Positions 1 through 8,841 of a stretch of DNA of 64,000 bases are shown here, one piece after another (position 1 is the first letter of the stretch; every line of letters starts with the position of its first letter). Under the pieces are notes generated by a model. The model was not told where the DNA came from. It made no database searches and saw only the letters and a program-made list of their open reading frames with translations. The DNA is from Protonemura montana (taxonomy: Eukaryota; Arthropoda; Insecta; Plecoptera; Nemouridae). The stretch spans positions 28,807,351 through 28,871,350 of the forward strand of contig OX387604.1 in NCBI GenBank assembly GCA_947568835.1, read 5' to 3'. The position numbers and the translations under genes are program-made.

Positions 1-2252
1 CTTGGGTTTTCTAGCTCGAAGAAAATGGAAGCTCCTCTTCTAGAAGTAAAATTGTTCTGACCTAGCTGTTGTCTGCTTCTAAGATTTGATGAAAGCCGCT
101 TGGAAAGTCAAGTGTGCCTTTTGTTGTATTTTGTCAAACATCAAGTAGGTACAGCTTGTAAAAAAATTTGCAAATGGGTCGCATCAACAAAGAAAATACA
201 AGCCTGACCGAATTTTAATTTTAATTACAGAAAGAATATAAATAAATAAGGTCTAAGAAATATATTTATGTGTTTTCCTGTCCTGTTTATGCCCAGTTGT
301 TGTCTTAACTAAAGCACTTTTCCGAATAAAGACTTGTGGCTTAACCATCAGCGGGTTAAGCAGGGTGACGGTCCCCAGGCCTAGAGGTTTTTCCCTGATA
401 GGTGGCCCACGAGTGATGGCTCAAGGAGCCTGCGAGGAGAAAAAAACGTTACCAGCCAACATGCCCTTGCCAACGACCCATGTCAAATAAATTTGTTGAG
501 TTTACCAAAATGGTCTTAAAGTTTATAGTTGCATTTCAGGCACTCACACTACCTTATTTAGGGTTTGGGATTTGATCTCCTGGTTATGGTTATATAGTTA
601 CTACATTTCTACTGCCATGGAGTGCTTAGGCACTCAACGCTACTGTCTTATACTTTGTCGAAGCAAATGACTAAATTTGTGAAATTTTTGCTGGTAAGAG
701 TAACTTATTTTTTCTCAACTAGAAGAAAAATTGCTTTTTAACAATGCAATAAGTAGTAAGGTAGTCACTGTTGACTGAGCTTTGGTGGCTGTAGCACTAA
801 GGAGACTTCTTGTCTTGAATACCCTATCTTTTAATAAAGACAGCACATACACAATTAATGAGATTAGCTTGGGTTATGTTTGTGAGTAGCTTTTTTAAAC
901 AGAAACAGAATCTCCCCCAGACTGCTACCAGACAAAATTAGTTTCAAGCAATGTATTTAAATAATGAGTCAATAGAGTTGGTAAGTATTTCTATTTTAGT
1001 TGATCGATTTTTATTTGTCATATCACATTTCCCACATTTCGAGTAGAGCGCGAAAAAGTGTTGACAGAAAATAATACAACAAATTTTCAAATCGGTTAGT
1101 TCAGCAGAATAACCCTAGAGGCTCTCATCGCAATCCATCTTTTTAGAAACCTTTTACAACCATCTATCTTTCGGCCGTACATAATCCAACAAAATTTCAC
1201 GGTAAGGTCATAATTTTTTGTATTCATTTTATAAAATACGTAATTAACAGTGCCTATTGCACATTTCATGGATTGGATATGAAGCTTGCCGCCAAATAAT
1301 GAGTAAAAACTGTTATTTAAAAACTGACCGTACGGCCTAGCCATCATGCCATGTCAATTTTTGGTCTAAAATTCGCCAATTTTAATAGAAATTCTGCGTT
1401 TCCGCGAATCTGGTTTTTCGAGTAAATTGATGAATGGGAAGTAAAAGAATTGATTGAATTGGTAATAACAAACCGCTCGTGTCCCAATGAACAAATATCG
1501 CCTAATTCATCAAAACCCAAGTCTTCTTTGGCCTGTACTTCTTGTAGGGTTAACATTATTTTCCTATCAATCACTAGACTAAATTACATTTTAAAGCAAG
1601 ACTCAGGACTGAAATAAAGTATAACATGTCATCAATTCTAAGTCAGACAGCGTATGAAATCACAAATTGGCCAATTCCAGTAGTATTGTCGAAATTTTTG
1701 ATATGCATTTTGGGTTACTGCAGTCAACAATGGAACACATAAGAGATTCCTGAGCTAGTCTGTTAATTTTTTTTTGGTTGATGGCTTTTTTATCCCTGTT
1801 TTTCCATATCTTTTTCATGGTTAAGCAAGACTATTTCAAGAGAAAGAATATATATATATATTTTTAAACCTAACATGTCTATTTTCTTATTTGCATGAGT
1901 TGCAAATAACTGAATAGTTCATTGCTATGTTCACTTTTTTTATAGCACATCCTAAATCAAAGATAATATAAAAACCTTTATAATAATCTAGCTAAGCGCC
2001 GTGTTATGAACAGAGTTGTACACATTTAAACTGGCATAGGCACCAATTCCATTCTTCTACATCTCATTCTTCAACAATGTTCGACAACCAATATTCCTTT
2101 CCACTAGGTCAACGGCTATGTATTGATAGACTCTTTAGTTATATATAATAAGGTTCCTAGATTATAAGGTTGAGACGGTTATATTTCGTCTTCTTTTAAC
2201 AATATGTTGAAAGTTTTGTAAGTAATGCTCAAATTATTTTATTTGTTTTCAG
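1..2252. other. Intergenic, no gene recognised
   Basis: AT-rich sequence with scattered short ORFs. Two short minus-strand ORFs (1344-1574 and 1096-1347) sit end to end in different frames. They have no recognisable domain and no good splice signals joining them, so I do not call them genes. A short (TA)n run lies near 1850. Confidence 0.5.
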
Positions 2253-2960
2253 TCAAAGTAATCAGACCACTACGGAAAGCTATAGTAAATTTCACGAGCA
2301 TCAAATTTAACTGGTAAGTTATCCTACACTACTATAGCGTGGTGACACTATTTCAGTACTAGGCAACATTTTTTTAAAACTATTTTACCATTTACACCAT
2401 ATCCACGGCTTTTTATTGATAGTGTCATAACGTAGATCGGGATAAATAAAGTGAATTCAATTGCCAGCACGCCCTTGGCGAGCATGATAAAAAGGAAATG
2501 GAAATTTAGCTGTTGGGTACTGGTTCAGAGGTCTGTCTCTGACAATACTCTGAATAGTTGGGAACTGAGGCGAAGCAAAGAGAACATTTGTGTTTATTTT
2601 TTGTTTTCAGTCAAAATTGAATCAAAATAAGCGAGACCTCTATCCGACTAAATTCAATTTACAACTAAGAAACATTGAGGTAAGTTTATTTTTGGATGTC
2701 AAAGCTTAGTGGCCCCAATTGATCACTAAACCACAACATTTTTACTTTTCACCACTATCTCATATTTTCAAAACCAACATTTTCTTACTCTAGATCTGCA
2801 GCTATATTTTGATAAGCTTTTTTCTTCTTTTCACAACAGGTATGTTCAAAGTTATGTTCAAACTTTTCTATTTGTTTTCAGAAAATTACAGACCCGTAAA
2901 TAAAATTCTGCACCTCGTAAAGTCTTACACAAACTTGTAAGAAATCTTTATAAACTTTCG
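2253..2960 (+). other. Three splice-flanked non-coding exon-like modules
   Basis: Three segments, 2253-2313, 2611-2679 and 2882-2960 (61, 69 and 79 nt), are each preceded by TTTGTTTTCAG and followed by GTAAGTT or GTAAGTTC. The DNA before units 1 and 3 is visibly related (GGCTATGTATTGATA against AGCTATATTTTGATA, then TTCTTTT and ATGTT..AAAG), so the modules look like tandem duplicates. None has a long ORF. They lie 0.6-1.3 kb upstream of the small membrane-protein gene and on its strand, so alternative or serial 5' untranslated exons of that gene are the simplest reading. That is inference; transcripts are needed. Confidence 0.5.
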
Positions 2961-3584
2961 GTAAGTTCATCTACGTGCGTAGACGCCTATTAGCGCCATT
3001 AAGCTTTTGGACTTTTTAATACTTAACTCTGGAACACGCATTACGTTAGTATTATATGCACAGCGTTTCACATTAAAACCAAATTTAAAAAAATAACTGA
3101 ACAGAGACACCCTTGTAAAAAGTAATTGTTATAAATGAAAACCTACCCAGAGCCCTTTCAATGTAAGTTCGGACTCCTAAGAGACAACTTACGACAAATT
3201 TATGGCTTTTCGGATTAAATGAAGCAGAAAAGGTTTGTTTCCTGAATACATTTTGGACTGGGAATTCTCACAATTTTTAATACCGAGTAAAGTACCAAAA
3301 TTGCCTAATCTGCATAGATTTAGTACAAAAATATACGAGATCACGCTCTTTATTTTTACTTGGGATTTTATTTTAAGGTTGTATTGTTTGTCAATAATCT
3401 GAAAATTTTATTGTGTCTTTAGTAGCACCCATGGAGAATTACCTAACTTTATTTGGCCATTAAGACAACACAGCTTACCAGTACTTGACAGTGCAGAGTG
3501 AACCTGATTCCCCAGCCAATAATTGTTGTACCAATAGTTTAAACGTCTCATACTATCAACTTTCCCCAGACTCAACTGTAAACA

Positions 3585-4457
3585 ATGATAAACATCGACA
3601 TCTTCATTGCGGTTGCTGCATGTCTTGTCACCTCCATTATCATTTTACTCTATTTGGGATTCTGGGCGACTGCGTACAGGTAATTCTCCGCTTGAAATTA
3701 GATGTTTTAGCGTAATGCTTCTGCCATTGTTAGAGACATTATAAGCCTCTCTTAGAACATCTCTTACAATAAATAATGACAAAGGCATTGCGCTAAAACG
3801 ACTTAAGTCTCACGATTTCTATCAATTTATCGACAAGTGTTCCACGTGAAGCTAATTTTCTATCCCCGTACGTTGTACTATCTCTCTCTTACTTTCTCCA
3901 CCGCAATCAAAATGTAGTCTCTTGGCACACTTTTTGCATTACATTCTATGACGCTCAAACATGGTGATAAAAATGTGATATATCACATATAACGGAATGT
4001 TTCTGAGGCTATTTCAGTGTTTGAGTTTTATTCAATTGGACAGCAGGTGTTCTTGATATTCTTAAAATACGATGAACTAGATTTCAGATCTTTCCCGTGT
4101 GTGAGCTCTACGGTTCTTTGATAAACGCATTATGCTAAGTTTCTATTAAATACAGTCTACCAAAATAATTTCTATGTGACGGTAACACAGAGATTTTAAA
4201 TGTTCATAATATTTCTCGCAGAAGTAAAGCTATACCCTTTTTTTAGGATTGTGAAGAACTGGATCTTCCCACCACCTCCCCTATGCGAGGATGAAGAGCA
4301 TCAGGAAGAAGAAGAAGAAGAGGAGGAATACATTCCAAGGGAGATGACTCAGGAAGAAGCTGATGCGGCCCTTGACGCTTACTTTCAACAGCTTCACGAA
4401 GAACGAATAAGGAAGGAGCAGGAGAAAGAACAAAATGGTAATAAATCTGAAGCTTAG
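3585..4457 (+). CDS. Small single-pass membrane protein with acidic C-terminal region (2 exons, 101 aa)
   Basis: The coding exons are 3585-3679 and 4247-4457, joined across a GT-AG intron with arginine split AG|G. The start is the ATG at 3585, with an in-frame TAA at 3579-3581. Residues about 5-29 form one hydrophobic segment (IFIAVAACLVTSIIILLYLG). Next come a short basic stretch (RIVKN), a proline run, a glutamate tract encoded by GAA/GAG triplets, and a charged helix ending EQNGNKSEA. By the positive-inside rule the N terminus is probably outside and the acidic tail cytosolic. An AATAAA follows 18 bases after the stop. I do not recognise the family. A spliced start is likely because an acceptor-like CTTGACAG lies near 3490. 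Confidence 0.65.
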
Positions 4458-4474
4458 AAACATAAAAATTGGCC

Positions 4475-4480
4475 AATAAA
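4475..4480 (+). terminator. Poly(A) signal AATAAA
   Basis: A canonical AATAAA, 18 bases after the TAG of the small membrane-protein gene. Confidence 0.55.
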
Positions 4481-5469
4481 GAGAACTTAACAGATCAACA
4501 GTTTGATTATTTTGTGTAAAAGGACATGCTGTAATGGTGTTCAATGTTACAACTGCATGGTATGCATTCTTTGATATGCATTCTTGGTGCATTCGCATTT
4601 TGCTTCGCAGAAAATTCCTATAGGTTCATAAGAGGTCCACTCAAGCATTTCCTTTACTTGTCCTCGAACACTATCAACATTCTCTTGACAATTCTCTGAC
4701 AAAATGGTAGTTACTTCTTTTTTCATCTAGCTGATGAGCATGGAAAGCACTTTTGATTACGTACATGTGTCCAAATATTCCACGGAATGCTAGATTTCAT
4801 TCAGTGAGAGAAGAAAGCAAATCAATACTTCCTATGTGCATTTTTGTTTCGAATTTGTAATTGATTATGAAACAAAAAGTTTGTGGGGGGAGCTAGAGTC
4901 TTAGGGGCTCATGAGCGTTGGGTTGATGAACTGGAACTGCTATTTTGTCCTGTGGTGTTTGGTGGTGTCTTCTTGTGGCTTAATACCTTGAGAATGACAA
5001 CAGATTTTGATTAAGTTGGAGGTGTTCTTTGACATATCCAATGGTGCTTGTCAGATTTGGCAAAACTGCGTAGGTGGTATCACTTTCTGGGTGTGAGGTC
5101 TAGATCGAGTGGATGGTGAAGGGGTGGGTTGGAAGTGGCATGTTGCTTGGGCTGTACGTTCAGCTCTGGGGTTGTAAGAGAGTTAATAAGCATGTGCGTA
5201 GGGTGAGTAGTAAGGGACATCATTTTCTATTTTATTTTGCTGCGTTGGGATAGAGTTAATGGTGTCTTCTTCTGGAGAGCCAGGGAGATTGATTGGGACT
5301 GGGTTAATGATAGACAAGTGCAAGTGTATGGGTATTGTTGCAAAGCCTAGGGGCTGTCAGGATGGGTTGGTCGGTCTGCGTGCCCCATCTAGAGCAGACA
5401 GTGCTGGCTCAGCTCGGGTTACTTTTTCCTAGTTTAAGACTGCTTTAATATTTGCGGCAAGTGGCTGTG
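4481..5469. other. Intergenic; possible further decay of the neighbouring retroelement
   Basis: No intact ORF. From about 4870 the plus strand becomes G/T-rich, as does the adjacent Ty3/gypsy relic. It may be the eroded continuation of that element, but I could not recognise integrase motifs (no HHCC zinc finger or DDE). Confidence 0.35.
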
Positions 5470-6200
5470 AAATGCTTGATATGCAGTTGGCGGTCCCGTG
5501 TTTTTTTTTTGGTAGGGCGGTGCTTTATGTCAGAGTCATATTGGGAAATTTTAATGAGCCAGCGGGCAAATTAAGGTGAAGGGAGCTTTATGTTACATAG
5601 CCCACGAACGGATGTGTGGTCTGTGATGGCTGTTCAGGGGTGCTGTGAAAATATATTATGCATCACCCAAGTGCAAGGTTATGAGTTGGTCATGGTGTAG
5701 TTGATCTTGTGCTTCTATAATCCAGCTCTAGCATACACCTACTATTGGTCTGGTATCGTCTTCGACCTCTTGTGATAAGATGACGCCCAGCGTTTAGTTG
5801 CTAGTGTCGCATTTGAATATAAAAGGCTTGTCGAAGTTTGGATAGATGAGCAAGGAGTCACATGGTCAGGGCCGTATGAAAGTTTAAAAAAAAATCTTGC
5901 AATCGTGGGTCTAGATGAAGGGTTGGTCTTTAATGATCAGTTTATTACAGATGTCGTGAGGTCTGAGCCGAACTTGATGAAATTTAGGTGTAAAGCAACG
6001 AGTTCTATGAATCAACAGCGTTAACATCAGCGGGAGGGGAACGGATGTGATTGTTTTGAAGAGGTGTTTATCTGGTTTAAGTCCTGTCTGGGAAGTTATG
6101 TGGCCGCAGTGTCAGGTTTTGGTTGCGTGAACGATGCATTAGTAGGGTTTGAGTTTTAGGTTGGCATCGTGGTTCTGGTTAAAAATGTTTCCGCTGAACA
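5470..6200 (-). mobile_element. Degenerate Ty3/gypsy pol fragment (RT end to RNase H)
   Basis: Minus-strand translation, read through several stops and frame changes, shows landmarks of Ty3/gypsy reverse transcriptase-RNase H in the right order. LKLKPY.C and GHITSQTGLKPDKHLF (about 6110-6058) match the connection segment usually written GH.VS..GI.PDP.K. FDKPFIFKCDTSN.TLGVILSQ (about 5838-5780) matches the start of RNase H. ARWLIKISQYDSDI (about 5570-5529) matches the end of RNase H (ARWL..L..YDF.I.YRPG). It cannot encode a protein. No LTRs were identified, and the ends are approximate. Confidence 0.7.
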
Positions 6201-6740
6201 GTGAAGTGGTTGCAGTAATGGCTATTACAGAAGCAGACTTTGTTTTCCAAATAGACTCTTGTGTCGGTATCAAGATGTAATCCTTGTGATTACTCTCATT
6301 TCACCACCACCTTCATGCAATCATAGATTGCATTCTTGCTGAGCCTGTACACAGGCCGAATTCCCGAACACAATGGTTAGCTACCCTGAACTTCAGTAGC
6401 ATAGGAATCACCACGGCCACCGGCCACCCTTGTCTTTCTACACTCACATGCATTTAACGTCATAGCAGCTGAGAACCACTTTTAACGTGACGAGCAGAGT
6501 GCACCAGGTGATCTCTTGTTAACTTTAGAAGGGTTGTTTTCCGATTTAACTTTCCAATGCACGTGTTCACACACGTGGTTGACTGCAGCTGAACACTTGC
6601 CAGTATTTAAAGTCCTGTTTTTGATGGCAAACCAGCCAGAGTAGCCAGTACGAAGCCAGTAAGAAGACCTCCACGTTCGTCGTCGTCGAAGAATAACATC
6701 TTGTAAAATCACGGAGTTGGACTAGACTTGATCAGGACTG
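6201..6740. other. No gene recognised between gypsy relic and repeat array
   Basis: The sequence has one minus-strand ORF of 76 codons (6482-6712) with no recognisable domain. Part of it may be upstream retroelement sequence. Confidence 0.35.
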
Positions 6741-7612
6741 GACTGTTATGGGTACACCAGCCAATGTTTAGACTTGCAATTCTGACTGTTATAAGTACAC
6801 AGGACCTAAACTCCCTGTTCGGATTGTTATAAGTACACAGAACTCTGAGCTCCCCGTAAACTTCTCGTGCTGATTGTTATAAGTACACAGCACGCTTAAA
6901 ATCCCATTCTGATTGTTATAAGTACACAGAACTCTGAGCTCCCCGTTAACTTCTCGTGCTGATTGTTATAAGTACACAGCACGCTTAAAATCCCGTTCTG
7001 ATTGTTATAAGTACACAGAACTCTGAGCTCCCCGTTAACTTCTTGTGCTGATTGTTATAAGTACACAGAACTCTGAGCTCCCCGTAAACTTCTTGTGCTG
7101 ATTGTTATAAGTACACAGCACGCTTAAAATCCCATTCTGATTGTTATAAGTACACAGAACTCTGAGCTCCCCGTTAACTTCTTGTGCTGATTGTTATAAG
7201 TACACAGCACGCTTAAAATCCCGTTCTGATTGTTATAAGTACACAGAACTCTGAGCTCCCCGTTAACTTCTTGTGCTGACTGTTATAAGTACACAGGACC
7301 TAAACTCCCTGTTCGGATTGTTATAAGTACACAGAACTCTGAGCTCCCCGTTAACTTCTTGTGCTGATTGTTATAAGTACACAGCACGCTTAAAATCCCA
7401 TTCTGATTGTTATAAGTACACAGAACTCTGAGCTCCCCGTTAACTTCTTGTTCTGATTGTTATAAGTACACAGCACGCTTAAAATCCCATTCTGATTGTT
7501 ATAAGTACACAGAACTCTGAGCTCCCCGTTAACTTCTTGTTCTGATTGTTATAAGTACACAGAACTCTGAGCTCCCCGTTAACTTCTCGTTCTGATTGTT
7601 ATAAGTACACAG
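6741..7612 (+). repeat. Composite minisatellite, about 19 units sharing ATTGTTATAAGTACACAG
   Basis: Each unit begins with a near-invariant 19-base core (GATTGTTATAAGTACACAG or GACTG...) followed by one of three spacers. The long spacer starts AACTCTGAGCTCCCCG (unit about 50 bp). The short one starts CACGCTTAAAATCCC (unit about 39 bp). The rare one starts GACCTAAACTCCCTG and is seen twice. Long and short units mostly alternate, with some long-long pairs. The first unit (6741) is degenerate (CTGTTATGGGTACACC) and the last core is at 7593-7611. The cores carry no indels, so the array looks recently homogenised. Confidence 0.9.
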
Positions 7613-7878
7613 AACCTTCAATTTGCCAATTTCCCAACAAGTCTAGTTTACTCCGCTTTCCAACTAAAGTCTGATTTTAAACTGAGCAAGTGCGACGCTG
7701 CAAGAATCCATTCCCCTGGTGAGTTACTTTATAATAATATATACTTGTAAAATCTCAGGTATAAATTCAGTGATTGTCTGTAACCACTTTTATACATCTC
7801 TTTATTTATTTACTACAGGTGTCATTTACTACACTTATCATCTGTTCCAATTTTTCATCGACTATGTTTCTCAATAAA
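7613..7878 (+). ncRNA. Candidate spliced polyadenylated non-coding transcript downstream of the array
   Basis: Unique sequence after the last repeat ends in a good donor at 7718/7719 (CCCTG|GTGAGTTA). A 100-bp intron closes with TTTACTACAG at 7818. A short second exon carries AATAAA at 7873-7878. No ORF of note crosses the junction. The array may therefore lie in the first exon or promoter of a short plus-strand transcript. This is inference from splice and poly(A) signals only. Confidence 0.35.
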
Positions 7879-8585
7879 ATCCATTTATAAATTCCACGTA
7901 ACGTTTGTAATTCACTGTAAAAATCGGGATACCGCCCGTCGAACCCTCGTAATGCTTTCCTCCGAACTTTCGGTTTTCATTGAAATATCGAGGGAAAACC
8001 CATGATAATAGTGATTATCAATAACCCATGATGTATAGAGTGCATTCCATGTTTATTCACTGCTTGCTTATTCAGAATATATTTTTGCCTGGGAAGTCAA
8101 TCTGTACCGAGTATAATTAGGCAGTTCTAATTGAACTGTTTTAAGGAGTAGGCGGACAGGATAAACTGGCAAGGGATGGCGAAAACAAGGCATGTGAAGT
8201 TGTCAAGTCAACGGCTGTTCACCCCAATAACCCTGATATTCTGTTCATCCTAACAAGTACATTAAGTATCACTTGTTATGCTGGCGCCACAATGGGTCAG
8301 TTCGCTCCCAAATTCTCTTTCTGGAACGAATCGCTGAAAATAAGTGTCACTCATAATTTTTTTTGACAACCGATATTTATCGATATTTATCGCTCGATTT
8401 ACCAGAGAATTGCATTTGAATTTTCAGTTTACTTGTCTTCAACTTGCAATGGCGATGAATATATTCTTGTTATTTTCTTCTTATAATTAAATAATAATAC
8501 GGCTATTACAATTATATCTACGATACAATTCGTAAATATACGTAAATCGTTGCCAGATTTCTTGTGGCAGGGTGAGCCCACAAAT
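7879..8585. other. Intergenic, nothing recognised
   Basis: AT-rich sequence without ORFs or repeats that I can name, between the candidate non-coding transcript and the 3' end of the minus-strand gene. Confidence 0.5.
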
Positions 8586-8591
8586 TTTATT
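8586..8591 (-). terminator. Poly(A) signal AATAAA (minus strand)
   Basis: TTTATT on the plus strand is AATAAA on the minus strand, 34 bases beyond the stop of the downstream 64-codon ORF. A transcript of the four-exon minus-strand gene would therefore include that ORF. Confidence 0.5.
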
Positions 8592-8625
8592 TGTATGTAC
8601 CATTGTGCTATCGAAATTAGACCAC

Positions 8626-8820
8626 TTATGCTTCGCTGTTTTGTTGTACTTTCGCTGGTTTCAGGTCCATAACGTCCTTGCCCTTTACCAGGACCTTGTG
8701 CATGTAAGACGGATAAGGAGTTCGAAGAACTCCCGAAGCAGTTAAGTCTTTCAATGTCTCGAAGACATTACTCAACTGAACGACGCGGGGCAGCTTGGTC
8801 TGTTTGGTTGGCAGGACCAT
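8626..8820 (-). CDS. Second ORF downstream of the four-exon minus-strand gene (64 aa)
   Basis: The ORF opens with ATCATGG (A at -3, G at +4), 21 bases after the stop of the preceding ORF. It is in the same frame as that ORF, separated by in-frame TGA and TAG. The 64 residues (MVLPTKQTKLPRVVQLSNVF... ending KVQQNSEA) are soluble and basic, of ordinary composition, with no recognised domain. The codon use looks coding rather than random, and a poly(A) signal follows closely. It could be a second cistron, the C-terminal part of a longer protein interrupted by stops (pseudogene or sequence error), or chance. I cannot assign a function. Confidence 0.4.
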   Translation of the reverse strand: MVLPTKQTKLPRVVQLSNVFETLKDLTASGVLRTPYPSYMHKVLVKGKDVMDLKPAKVQQNSEA

Positions 8821-8841
8821 GATCTAGAACATTCCGTCATG

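Noticed and set aside
6741..7612. CRISPR-like array (constant repeat with variable spacers)
   Set aside because: There are only three spacer types, reused many times, in a eukaryotic intron-bearing context with no cas genes. It is a composite minisatellite.
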